Assembly (NCBI RefSeq): GCF_019793435.1
Contig: NZ_JAILYH010000004.1
Span: 1 to 64,000 of the forward strand
Origin: Rhizobium redzepovicii
GTDB taxonomy: Bacteria; Pseudomonadota; Alphaproteobacteria; Rhizobiales; Rhizobiaceae
Reading direction: 5' to 3'
DNA: 64,000 bases
Both the position numbers and the translations under genes were made by a program. Under the pieces are notes generated by a model. It was not told where the DNA came from, made no database searches, and saw only the letters and a list, made by a program, of their open reading frames with translations. Each line of letters opens with the position of its first letter. The first letter of the stretch is position 1. Shown piece after piece: positions 8,563 to 15,547 of the stretch.

Positions 8563-9066
8563 ATGACGTTCTCGAAACGTGATTTTCTGAGATTGGGCGG
8601 CAGCGCGGCCATTGCTCTCGTCGCAGCCGCATCGCCGGCCACATTCAACCTTGACGGCTTCCTTCCTGTTCTGGCGGTAGAAAGCGCCCGGGCAAAGGAC
8701 GGCAATAACGGGAATGGCAATGGAAACGGCAACGGCGGAGGAAACGGCGGCGGCAACGGCAACGGCGGAGGCAACGGTAGCGGCAACAGTGGCAGCAACG
8801 GCAATAGCGGTTCGGGCAATAGTGCCGGTGGAAGCTCCAGCAATGGTGCCGGATCCTCTGCCTCTTCCTCCGCGAGCGCCTCGCAGGAATCGGGGGCAAC
8901 AGCGACCGAAGCGTCCGATGGCTCAATCGACGTCCGCCACGCGAACGGCATTACTGAAACCCTGAGGCGTGGCCGCTACGTGATGAAGGACGGAAAGGGC
9001 AGGACGATCATAAGCCGGCAAGCGACCGCAAACGATGCCCGGCGGCTCGGCCGCTACGTTCGCTAA
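8563..9066 (+). CDS. exported Gly/Asn-rich repeat protein with Tat-like signal
   Basis: 167-aa protein of unknown function. The N-terminus MTFSKRDFLRLGGSAAIAL resembles a twin-arginine signal (S-K-R-D-F-L, a KR variant) followed by a hydrophobic stretch, so export is likely. Residues ~45-95 are a low-complexity Gly/Asn then Gly/Ser/Ala repeat encoded by tandem GGC/AAC-type codons. The C-terminal ~60 residues form a more regular domain (IDVRHANGITETLRRGRYVM). Start chosen at ATG 8563 (AGG 7 nt upstream); a TTG 36 nt earlier is possible. It is preceded by a palindrome (8468-8481) and a GGAAC at 8498-8502. It could be an envelope or matrix protein. Confidence 0.7.
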   Translation: MTFSKRDFLRLGGSAAIALVAAASPATFNLDGFLPVLAVESARAKDGNNGNGNGNGNGGGNGGGNGNGGGNGSGNSGSNGNSGSGNSAGGSSSNGAGSSASSSASASQESGATATEASDGSIDVRHANGITETLRRGRYVMKDGKGRTIISRQATANDARRLGRYVR

Positions 9067-9097
9067 AAAGCCCAAAGCGGGGATGCGGACATCTGGT

Positions 9098-9721
9098 CTA
9101 GCGCTGCTGGCGCCATTGTAGAGCCGCTTCAGTCCTGTTCGAAACGCCGAGCTTGCTCAGAATCTGTGTCATATGATGCTTCACCGTCTTTTCCTGCAGG
9201 CTGAGACGCAGGCCGATATGCTTGTTTGACAAGCCTTGAGCGACGAGATCCATCACCTCGCGTTCCCGTGGCGTCAGACCGTTCTTCTCGGTCGCGCTGC
9301 CATTCAGCGAATTCTCCATGACCTTTGTCGACATCGTCGGCGAGATATATCGTGATCCGCTCAGGACAGTCTGGATGGCTTCAGCGAGACCACGCGAACC
9401 GACACCTTTGAGAACATAGCCCATTGCGCCCCGTTGCAGGGCTGCCATCAGCGTGTCCACCTCTTCGGATACCGTCAACATCAGCACTTTCGTTGCCGGA
9501 CTCCGCGTCAGCACATCGCTGATCGCCGACAGCCCGCCGCCGGGCATCGAGACATCGAGGAGCATGATGTCGGGATGGTTGTTCGCAGCGATCATCGCAG
9601 CGTCATCGCTGCTGGCGCCTTCCCCAACGACGGCAAAGTCGCTGATCTCGGATAGGCTCCGGGTTACGCCCTCGCGAAAAAGCGGATGGTCGTCCACGAC
9701 GCCGATCGTGATGGATGTCAT
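9098..9721 (-). CDS. NarL/FixJ-type response regulator
   Basis: 207 aa: receiver domain (residues 1-120, acidic pocket D10/D11, phospho-acceptor D56 in LLDVSMP, Lys in YVLKGVG) and a C-terminal LuxR helix-turn-helix (LTPREREVMDLVAQGLSNKH, residues ~145-205). The start is 2 bp downstream of the kinase stop codon, so the two form an operon transcribed leftward. The nearby repeated 14-bp palindrome is a natural candidate binding site because NarL-family dimers bind inverted repeats, but this is inference. Signal and regulon are not known to me. Confidence 0.92.
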   Translation of the reverse strand: MTSITIGVVDDHPLFREGVTRSLSEISDFAVVGEGASSDDAAMIAANNHPDIMLLDVSMPGGGLSAISDVLTRSPATKVLMLTVSEEVDTLMAALQRGAMGYVLKGVGSRGLAEAIQTVLSGSRYISPTMSTKVMENSLNGSATEKNGLTPREREVMDLVAQGLSNKHIGLRLSLQEKTVKHHMTQILSKLGVSNRTEAALQWRQQR

Positions 9722-9723
9722 GT

Positions 9724-11112
9724 CTAATCTCCCACTTCCATAGGCTCGAAGGTCATGGTGACCGTCGTCCCTCCTTCGCCCGTCTTGACGTCGAAGGATC
9801 CTCCCAGGCTGTCGATCCGTTCGCGCAGCCCCACCAGGCCGAGGCTCGTCGGCCTCACCTCCATCGGGTCGAACCCATCGCCGCGGTCGCTGACCTCGAC
9901 ATGAACATGTCCATTGTGCGAGGCGGCGCTTACAGTCTGCTGAATACCGCCGCCGTGGCGATAGGCATTGTTCAAGGCTTCCTGAACGAAGCGATAGATA
10001 CAGATCTTTACGGCAGGTGCGGGTTCGGGTCCATCGTCGTCGATAATTGTTTCGACACGAGTCTCGGTCTTGTGCTGATGCGCTTCGACCACCCGGGTGA
10101 CGATCTCGCTGATCGAGGATTTTTCGATCTGCGGGAGCACCAGCCCGCTGCAGATATTACGAATCTCGGTCATCGCCTCGGCAAGGCTCGAACGTATCCA
10201 TGCGAGCTCCTTTTCCCGCGCTTCGGGCGGTGTCGAGGCATTGATCAACATATCGCTGTCCAGCCGCAGTGAGGCATAGGCAATGTGCTGGGCCGGGCCG
10301 TCGTGCAGATCGGCGCCGATGCTGCGCAGATATGTTTCGTTCAGCGCCGCCACGCGCTGGGAGGCGCGCTGCAGCCGCCGCTGCAGCCCACGGTTTTCCG
10401 CCAGCAGCGCAGACAGGTCGTTGACCCGTTCCTTGAGATCTTTCCTTTGCGCTTCGATCGTGCGGCTGACCCGAAACACCAGGACGGCGAGAACCAGGAA
10501 AAAGATTGCTGTCAGAGCGGCGACGGCGGCCCAGCTCCGAAGCCTGGCATTTGCCAGACTGTCGCCCAGTCCTTCCGCGGTCTCGTAGAATTCGATGACG
10601 GCGACGGCCTGTCCGGACCATGGCTGGAGCACAGGGTTGTAAATTTCCATCAGCGGCTTGCCGAGTGCGCGCTCTTTCTCGCTTTCCGGATCGTCGGCGA
10701 TTTCGTAGCGCGCAACGAGAGACCCTGCGAAGGCATTTCGGAGCTTGTCGTTGACCGCAAAGGTCTTGCCGACCAGTTCCTTTTCGTTCGAGTAGAGGAT
10801 GGTGCCGTCGCTTCGCCACAGCTTGAACGAAACAAGCCGCCTGCCGAGCGCGCCCTGACCAAGTGTTTCGTCCAGAGCCTGCGCGCTGCCTTCATCCAGA
10901 AATGATGCCGTTTGCATGTCTGGAAGCAGCGGCGCGACTACGCTGTCGACATAGAGGGCCGTTGCCGCACCGGAATTGTGGATGACCGCCTCCTCGATGA
11001 GATGGGTAACGAGAATGCCCACCAGGAACATGGCGGCAATCGAGATCAACCCACCTGCGATGAAGAACTGGGAGGCGAGTGAGCGGGCATTCCAGCGGCG
11101 AAGCCAATTCAT
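9724..11112 (-). CDS. membrane sensor histidine kinase, NarX/DegS-like (HisKA_3)
   Basis: 462 aa. Domains: TM1 at residues ~17-38, a periplasmic sensing segment of about 150 residues, TM2 at ~193-215, a short coiled coil (~220-262), a HisKA_3 dimerisation domain with phospho-acceptor H270 (IGADLHDGPAQHIAYASL), and a HATPase_c domain ending near residue 460. The DLHDGPAQ box is typical of kinases that pair with LuxR-type regulators, matching its neighbour. The periplasmic part (SDGTILYSNEKELVGKTF) looks like a single-Cache/PAS-like fold. Stimulus unknown; the envelope genes around it suggest envelope or osmotic stress. Confidence 0.92.
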   Translation of the reverse strand: MNWLRRWNARSLASQFFIAGGLISIAAMFLVGILVTHLIEEAVIHNSGAATALYVDSVVAPLLPDMQTASFLDEGSAQALDETLGQGALGRRLVSFKLWRSDGTILYSNEKELVGKTFAVNDKLRNAFAGSLVARYEIADDPESEKERALGKPLMEIYNPVLQPWSGQAVAVIEFYETAEGLGDSLANARLRSWAAVAALTAIFFLVLAVLVFRVSRTIEAQRKDLKERVNDLSALLAENRGLQRRLQRASQRVAALNETYLRSIGADLHDGPAQHIAYASLRLDSDMLINASTPPEAREKELAWIRSSLAEAMTEIRNICSGLVLPQIEKSSISEIVTRVVEAHQHKTETRVETIIDDDGPEPAPAVKICIYRFVQEALNNAYRHGGGIQQTVSAASHNGHVHVEVSDRGDGFDPMEVRPTSLGLVGLRERIDSLGGSFDVKTGEGGTTVTMTFEPMEVGD

Positions 11113-11175
11113 TGTGATACCGGTAAGAGACTTGCCGACTAACCTATCGCTTCCTCGAAATTTTTCCAGACGGCG

Positions 11176-11352
11176 TCAGGGGACATCCCTGGTATCGAAG
11201 ATTTCGGCACCTCTTATACTTTTCGTCAGCTGGAGCGTATCGCCGGACATGGCTGCACCGAAAACGTAGAGAAGAGCCGCCATGACGACGACAAGGGCGA
11301 CGACGCACACGTTGCAGGCGTCATTGACGCGGGATCTGTTAGTCTGAGCCAT
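11176..11352 (-). CDS. small single-pass membrane protein (58 aa)
   Basis: Begins MAQTNRSRVNDACNVCVVAL and contains one membrane helix (about residues 14-38, rich in Val/Ala/Leu) followed by a short polar tail ending DTRDVP. A strong ribosome-binding site (GAAGGAG) lies 8 nt upstream of the ATG, and a perfect EcfG-type promoter (11378-11402) lies just before it, so I regard it as a real gene despite its size. It lies upstream of, and on the same strand as, the kinase gene (start 11112), 63 bp away, so it might also lead the two-component operon. Function unknown. Confidence 0.7.
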   Translation of the reverse strand: MAQTNRSRVNDACNVCVVALVVVMAALLYVFGAAMSGDTLQLTKSIRGAEIFDTRDVP

Positions 11353-11377
11353 TTCAGGATCTCCTTCACCCCTTCGA

Positions 11378-11402
11378 AACGGCGCGGTCCTGTCCGCGTT
11401 CC
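11378..11402 (-). promoter_or_regulatory. EcfG-type promoter, exact consensus
   Basis: On the minus strand GGAAC (11402-11398), 16 nt, then CGTT (11381-11378): exact match to the GGAAC-N16-CGTT promoter of the alphaproteobacterial general stress sigma factor. It directs transcription to the 58-aa gene and possibly on into the two-component system. Confidence 0.65.
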
Positions 11403-11430
11403 ACCCCCGGGACTTCGGTCTGACAGGCCT

Positions 11431-11444
11431 CGGACCTAGGTCCG
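11431..11444. promoter_or_regulatory. palindromic operator candidate, copy 2 (perfect)
   Basis: CGGACCTAGGTCCG is a perfect 14-bp palindrome in the divergent gap between the 58-aa gene (-) and the methyltransferase gene (+), 28 bp upstream of the EcfG -35 element and 71 bp upstream of the GTG at 11515. Confidence 0.6.
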
Positions 11445-11514
11445 GCCCCCGTGGACGTCACCAGATTCAGTCATATTTCAGCACTGAAAGGTTCGGGGTT
11501 CTGGAGATTTGCGA

Positions 11515-12366
11515 GTGACAATTTCTGCTGACATCGAGAACGGCGCTGCCGCCGCATTTGCCACTTCTGCCCCACCATTCGATGAAGGTATGGCCGAGCT
11601 ATATCAGACCCTCCTGGTGCCCATCCTCTTCGAGCCCTATGCGGCGGAGATGGCGATCGCCGCCGACCAGTCGAAACCTGGAAGCGTTCTCGAACTCGCT
11701 GCGGGGACGGGCGCCTTGACGCGCGCTCTGCGCGCAACGCTTGATCCGCCCACGGAAATCGTTGCCACCGACCTCAGCCAGGCGATGATCGATATCGGCG
11801 CGCCAACGGTGACGATGTCGCGGACCCACTGGATGCACGCCGATGCGCAAAATCTTCCCTTCGCGCCTGAGATGTTCGATCTGGTCATCTGCCAGTTCGG
11901 CGCAATGTTCTTTCCCGACAAGGTGAAGGCCTATAGCGAGGCTGAAAGAGTGTTGCGCAGCAAAGGCCGCTTTCTGTTTTCGACGTGGGATTCACTTTCG
12001 GCCAATGACTTCGCGAGCTGTGTCGACGAATGTCTGGCAGGTCTCTTCCCATCCGACCCTCCGGATTTTCTCCGGCGCTTGCCGTACTCCTACTTCGACC
12101 CCGGCGCCATCAAGGCGCAGATGTCGTCGGCAGGATTTAAGGCAGTGACCTGCAACCGGCTCGAATTGACCTCCGTCGCGGCCAGCGCCCAGGACGTCGC
12201 AGCCGCATTCTGCCAGGGCACGCTTCTGCGGGGCGAGATCGAATGGCGGGCGCCGGAACGCATGTCCGAGATCGTCGATGAGGTGGCCGAGCGCGTGGAA
12301 GCGCGTCACGGAGCTCGTCCTAGCGGCGGCATGAGCGCCTTGGTCGTCGCCGGCAGCGTTTCGTAG
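11515..12366 (+). CDS. class I SAM-dependent methyltransferase (283 aa)
   Basis: Small-molecule methyltransferase of the Methyltransf_11/25 type. Motif I is VLELAAGTGALTRAL (about residues 60-74), the following acidic loop is IVATDLSQAMIDIG, and the post-I region DAQNLPFAPEMFDLVICQFG is the usual continuation. I choose GTG 11515 because GGAG at 11503-11506 is 8 nt away; TTG at 11509 would be too close. It is divergent from the stress-promoter gene at 11352 and shares the perfect palindrome between them. The substrate is not evident. Confidence 0.85.
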   Translation: MTISADIENGAAAAFATSAPPFDEGMAELYQTLLVPILFEPYAAEMAIAADQSKPGSVLELAAGTGALTRALRATLDPPTEIVATDLSQAMIDIGAPTVTMSRTHWMHADAQNLPFAPEMFDLVICQFGAMFFPDKVKAYSEAERVLRSKGRFLFSTWDSLSANDFASCVDECLAGLFPSDPPDFLRRLPYSYFDPGAIKAQMSSAGFKAVTCNRLELTSVAASAQDVAAAFCQGTLLRGEIEWRAPERMSEIVDEVAERVEARHGARPSGGMSALVVAGSVS

Positions 12367-12428
12367 TTCCCTGGGGGCTGCGCACCAATCACCCTCCACA
12401 CGCTATGTTCAAAGGCCTATCCGGCACG

Positions 12429-12710
12429 CTATGACGGCTCGCCGGCCTTCTGTCTGTTCGCAAGGGGAGGTTCGTGTATGGCGCGGATGACATGTTTTTC
12501 GATCTCGAAACAGGTCTCGTCGTACTCCCGCACCAGTTTCCAATCGAACCGCCGCTTGCGAATGGCGTCGCGCGCTTCGACGGCCATCTGGTACGCCTCG
12601 AAAAGCTGGAGCAGCCGTGGGTCGCGCGTTTCCATGATCGGCTTCCGCATCTCCGGCAGCCGCATCGCCAGGCGTCTGCGTCCCGCCTCCCTGCGGTTGG
12701 ATCGTGCCAT
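12429..12710 (-). CDS. conserved-looking small basic protein (93 aa), unknown function
   Basis: Begins MARSNRREAGRRRLAMRLPE and continues as a charged, mainly helical protein with alternating Arg/Glu and no membrane segment or signal peptide. ATG at 12710 is preceded by AGGAG at 10 nt. A much longer upstream extension in the same frame exists but runs antisense through the DUF1236 gene and has no ribosome-binding site, so I reject it. Convergent with the methyltransferase gene and divergent from the DUF1236 gene. Possibly nucleic-acid binding because of its charge; not recognised. Confidence 0.6.
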   Translation of the reverse strand: MARSNRREAGRRRLAMRLPEMRKPIMETRDPRLLQLFEAYQMAVEARDAIRKRRFDWKLVREYDETCFEIEKHVIRAIHEPPLANRQKAGEPS

Positions 12711-12816
12711 CTCGTTCTTTCTCCTGCTTAGGCCCGGAACGACAACGCCTTTTGATCTGAAAGTAGCGCCCGCAACGAACATTGAAATGCGTTTAGGACC
12801 AAAGGCCGGGATCGAT

Positions 12817-12830
12817 CGGACTGAGGTCCG
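12817..12830. promoter_or_regulatory. palindromic operator candidate, copy 3 (12/14)
   Basis: CGGACTGAGGTCCG keeps both CGGAC/GTCCG arms of the motif and differs only in the two central positions. It ends 6 bp before the GGAAC of the promoter at 12837. Confidence 0.55.
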
Positions 12831-12836
12831 GGGCGT

Positions 12837-12861
12837 GGAACGACCCCGCTTCCAACTGGTT
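12837..12861 (+). promoter_or_regulatory. EcfG-type promoter for the DUF1236 gene at 12910
   Basis: GGAAC (12837-12841), 16 nt, GGTT (12858-12861): GGAAC-N18-TT. The predicted start is ~40 nt before the AAGGAGG-preceded ATG at 12910. Confidence 0.55.
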
Positions 12862-12909
12862 GGTTTGGCAGCGGTCACCAAGGCCGCTTCAAAACAGAAG
12901 GAGGAAAAT

Positions 12910-13308
12910 ATGCTCTCCAAGCTTATTGTCGGCGCGGCAACCGCCGCGGCTCTTATGTCAGGCGTTGCATTCGCCCAGTCCTCGACCGTCAATGGCGCGG
13001 CCGGCGGTGCGGTCACTGGGGCAATCGTCGGCGGTCCCGTCGGCGCTGCTGTCGGCGGGGTTGCCGGCGCGGTCGTGGGCACCGCGATCGATCCGCCGCC
13101 GCAGAAGGTTGTCACCTATGTCCGCGAGGCTCCGGCCCCATCGGCGCGCGTGGTTGTCAAGGAGAAGGTTGTCGTCGGACAACCGCTGCCGGAAACGGTC
13201 GTCGTGACGCCCATTCCGGATGATCCGACATATGCCTACGCGGTGGTCAATGATGAACGTGTCATTGTCGAACCGTCATCCCGCAAGGTGATCCAGGTTA
13301 TCAAGTGA
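12910..13308 (+). CDS. DUF1236 protein with glycine-zipper segment, exported
   Basis: 132 aa. A Sec signal peptide (MLSKLIVGAATAAALMSGVA, cleavage after AFA-Q) leads into a Gly/Ala/Val glycine-zipper-like stretch (about residues 28-58) and a C-terminal DUF1236 domain (YAYAVVNDERVIVEPSSRKV). DUF1236 proteins are common exported proteins in Rhizobiales with unknown function; glycine zippers often insert in or bind membranes. A very good ribosome-binding site (GAAGGAGG) precedes the ATG. Palindrome copy 3 and an EcfG-type promoter lie immediately upstream, suggesting stress control. Confidence 0.85.
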   Translation: MLSKLIVGAATAAALMSGVAFAQSSTVNGAAGGAVTGAIVGGPVGAAVGGVAGAVVGTAIDPPPQKVVTYVREAPAPSARVVVKEKVVVGQPLPETVVVTPIPDDPTYAYAVVNDERVIVEPSSRKVIQVIK

Positions 13309-13418
13309 CTTGATCCTCTCCGCGGCCCCGTTCCGCGGCTCACTCCCGAAATCATCGTTTAGAACGGCCGCACGGCGCGCAGTAGCGACGTCGTGCGGAC
13401 AAAATCAGTGAGATTGTT

Positions 13419-14240
13419 ATGAAGACCAGGATACCCGCCGTCCTGATGACGGCACTCTCGATCGGCGTCTCGCCAATCGGCATCATATCCGCCTCGGCGC
13501 AGGATGCGCCGATCCTGCCTAAGAAGGGTGCGGCTCAGAACGACCAGTCCAGCGGTGGTGCCGCGCAGCAGCCGGAAGCGGGCGGTGCGGGCACATCGAC
13601 AAGCCAGGGCACGCGGCAACCTTCAGGCTCCGACGGAAGCTCGTCGGGCGCATCCTCTGGGGCCGCCACCGATGGATCCTCCGGTCAGACGGCAACCGAG
13701 CCGGGCGCAAAGATGCAGTCCAGAAGCTCTGACAGCTCGAAGACGCCCAAGTCGAAAGAGTCCTCGACGGAAAGCCAGAAGCCCGCCGGCAGCCAGGACT
13801 CCCAGACATCCACCGGCACCTCGATCGGTGGCGAAACCCAAAAATCCGGCGATGCCGCGAAGTCTTCCGGCAGTTCGACCGAGACCCAGTCCAACAGCAA
13901 GACGAACGTCGAGAACAACAACACGTCCGTCGACAGCAACACCAAGAACACCGCCAAGACCGAGGCGAACAACACGACCAACGTCAACATCTCGGTCGAG
14001 CAGCAGACGGAAATCCGGACTGTCGTGAAGGACGTTCATGTCGAGCCGGTTCGTGAGACGGATTTCACGGTTTCGGTCGGCACGGCCATCCCGAAGAAGA
14101 TCAGGCTCGAGCCGCTGCCGCCGCGGATCGTGGAAATCGTTCCGCAGTACAAGGCCTATCGTTTCTTCATCCTCGCCGACGGCCGGATCGTCATCGTCGA
14201 TCCCTCTGCGTTGACGATCGTCTACATCATCTCGGCATAG
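13419..14240 (+). CDS. exported Ser/Thr/Asn-rich protein with C-terminal DUF1236
   Basis: 273 aa. Signal peptide MKTRIPAVLMTALSIGV with cleavage near ISASAQ, then a ~150-residue low-complexity linker rich in Ser, Gly, Thr, Gln and Asn, then a C-terminal DUF1236 domain (YKAYRFFILADGRIVIVDPS). The linker probably spans the periplasm or peptidoglycan. It is a paralogue in domain content of the preceding gene, 110 bp away. The start of the next small gene is 46 bp downstream, so 13419-15032 probably forms one transcript. Confidence 0.82.
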   Translation: MKTRIPAVLMTALSIGVSPIGIISASAQDAPILPKKGAAQNDQSSGGAAQQPEAGGAGTSTSQGTRQPSGSDGSSSGASSGAATDGSSGQTATEPGAKMQSRSSDSSKTPKSKESSTESQKPAGSQDSQTSTGTSIGGETQKSGDAAKSSGSSTETQSNSKTNVENNNTSVDSNTKNTAKTEANNTTNVNISVEQQTEIRTVVKDVHVEPVRETDFTVSVGTAIPKKIRLEPLPPRIVEIVPQYKAYRFFILADGRIVIVDPSALTIVYIISA

Positions 14241-14286
14241 CAGCCGGCACCCGGCGGCCTTGCGCAGCCGGGATGAGGAGAGGAAC

Positions 14287-14454
14287 ATGATCTATTCCGA
14301 AGAGAAATCCGCTGGCCTGGCTCTGCCGCTGATCGCCATTCTGCTGGCGATCGCCGGTATCCTCGCCATACTTGTCGTCACCGGCGGCCGACAAGGCAGC
14401 ACGGCTGGCCGCGTCTGGGTTCCACAGGTTCAACAGCAGGGAACAGGACAATGA
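14287..14454 (+). CDS. small single-pass membrane protein (55 aa)
   Basis: Starts MIYSEEKSAGLALPLIAILL; one hydrophobic helix at residues ~10-32 followed by a polar tail ending QVQQQGTGQ. The ribosome-binding site GGAG lies a few bases upstream of the ATG. The stop overlaps the ATG of the BA14K gene (ATGA at 14451-14454), indicating translational coupling and supporting it as a true gene. Function unknown; probably an inner-membrane partner of the exported proteins beside it. Confidence 0.68.
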   Translation: MIYSEEKSAGLALPLIAILLAIAGILAILVVTGGRQGSTAGRVWVPQVQQQGTGQ

Positions 14455-15032
14455 ACGGCCTCGCATCCGTCGCTTTCGGCATTGTCAGCTCGGTCGGGGC
14501 CTGCATAGCCGCCGCATCCGTTGCCTCCCACGTCGTGGCGGATTCCCAACCGCATGCCTTGCAGAACCTCGCCGAGCCCGATCTTTGGACGACAGGGCCG
14601 GTGAAAGTCGAGCCCCATCGGCAGCGCTATGAACGGATTGCGCCCGTCTATTCCAGCTATGTCACCGAGGCGCCGGCCGTCATGACGGCAAGGGCGAAGC
14701 CGGATCCCACCAGCCCGTCAACCGAACCCCCGCCGCCGCAACCAAAATTTTCGGCCGAGCACCTTGCCTGGTGCGCGCAACGCTACCGCTCCTTCGATCC
14801 TGCGACCAACAGCTATCGATCCTATAGCGGTGAGATCCGCGCCTGCTCTTCGCCGCACCAGCTTGATGTCGCAGCGGCCGATGAAAGCGCGAGCCCGCAA
14901 GTGAACCCGCAGGCGGCGGCCTGGTGCGCCGCTCGCTACAGGTCGTATCGGCCTGAGGACAATACATATCAGCCGTGGGGCGGGCCGCGGCGCAACTGCG
15001 ACGCGCCGGTCATCGTGGCGGCGAGCAATTGA
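14451..15032 (+). CDS. BA14K-like protein with two BA14K repeats
   Basis: 193 aa. The N-terminus (MNGLASVAFGIVSSVGACIA) is a signal peptide or anchor. Two copies of the BA14K motif are visible: HLAWCAQRYRSFDPATNSY near residue 103 and AAWCAARYRSYRPEDNTY near residue 160, each with paired Cys/Trp/Arg positions. BA14K proteins of Brucella and relatives have lectin-like activity and are surface exposed. Coupled to the 55-aa membrane protein by a 4-bp overlap. A role in envelope or polysaccharide binding is inferred. Confidence 0.85.
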   Translation: MNGLASVAFGIVSSVGACIAAASVASHVVADSQPHALQNLAEPDLWTTGPVKVEPHRQRYERIAPVYSSYVTEAPAVMTARAKPDPTSPSTEPPPPQPKFSAEHLAWCAQRYRSFDPATNSYRSYSGEIRACSSPHQLDVAAADESASPQVNPQAAAWCAARYRSYRPEDNTYQPWGGPRRNCDAPVIVAASN

Positions 15033-15055
15033 TCATCGCCATGCCGCGTCAATGT

Positions 15056-15069
15056 CGGACCTAAGTCCG
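15056..15069. promoter_or_regulatory. palindromic operator candidate, copy 4 (13/14)
   Basis: CGGACCTAAGTCCG has one mismatch to the perfect palindrome. It lies 55 bp upstream of the ATG at 15125 and 23 bp after the BA14K stop. A weaker half-site (CTAAAGTCCG) lies at 16460-16469 before the L,D-transpeptidase gene. Confidence 0.55.
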
Positions 15070-15124
15070 TGTTTCAAACGCTACGGTTGTGATATCGGTT
15101 GCATTGAGGGTCGGAGATCAGGGG

Positions 15125-15439
15125 ATGGCGACGACGCTAATAACGGAAATTCAGAGGGCGCAGGCAAGGCTCCGGTTCCTGAGCAGGACGGACCGAGGCG
15201 CCCTTATCGTCCGCATTCTGCGCGAACTGCAGACCCATCGGCGTGAGGTTCTCGGCCATGTACCGGCCGATCGCTGCATCTGGATCGACAGGCTCATTGC
15301 CTCCGTTTCCTCGACGATAGCGGAGATCACCGGCATGCCCGACGCCGAATTCAATCGTGTCCTGAACGAATTTGAAAAGCTAATGGCGACACTGCAGGAT
15401 GGTTCACAAGCGGAAACGCGATTGAAGACAATTCACTGA
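15125..15439 (+). CDS. hypothetical protein (104 aa)
   Basis: Starts MATTLITEIQRAQARLRFLS; predicted all-helical, soluble, with no signal peptide. Not recognised. ATG 15125 has GGAG about 9 nt upstream; an in-frame start at 15089 would sit closer to the palindrome at 15056-15069. Its palindrome-marked promoter region places it in the same presumptive regulon as the DUF1236 and methyltransferase genes. Confidence 0.6.
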   Translation: MATTLITEIQRAQARLRFLSRTDRGALIVRILRELQTHRREVLGHVPADRCIWIDRLIASVSSTIAEITGMPDAEFNRVLNEFEKLMATLQDGSQAETRLKTIH

Positions 15440-15547
15440 AGAGGAATTGGCCTCAGTCTTTTCGCGGCCTCGTTTTTCCAAGTGCAAATTTGGTCGCTTC
15501 CGGCCGTCCACTGGAAACCGATCCCTTCGTGCAAACGTTCTCTGTCC

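Noticed and set aside
8701..8830. Short tandem repeats that could suggest a CRISPR array
   Set aside because: They are in-frame Gly/Asn/Ser codon repeats within one protein, without unique spacers.
12711..13115. N-terminal extension of the 93-aa minus-strand protein
   Set aside because: Lies antisense to the DUF1236 gene, low complexity, no ribosome-binding site; ATG 12710 has one.
13623..14288. Minus-strand open frame opposite the Ser/Thr-rich DUF1236 gene
   Set aside because: Mirror of a low-complexity coding region; the plus-strand product has a signal peptide and a known domain.
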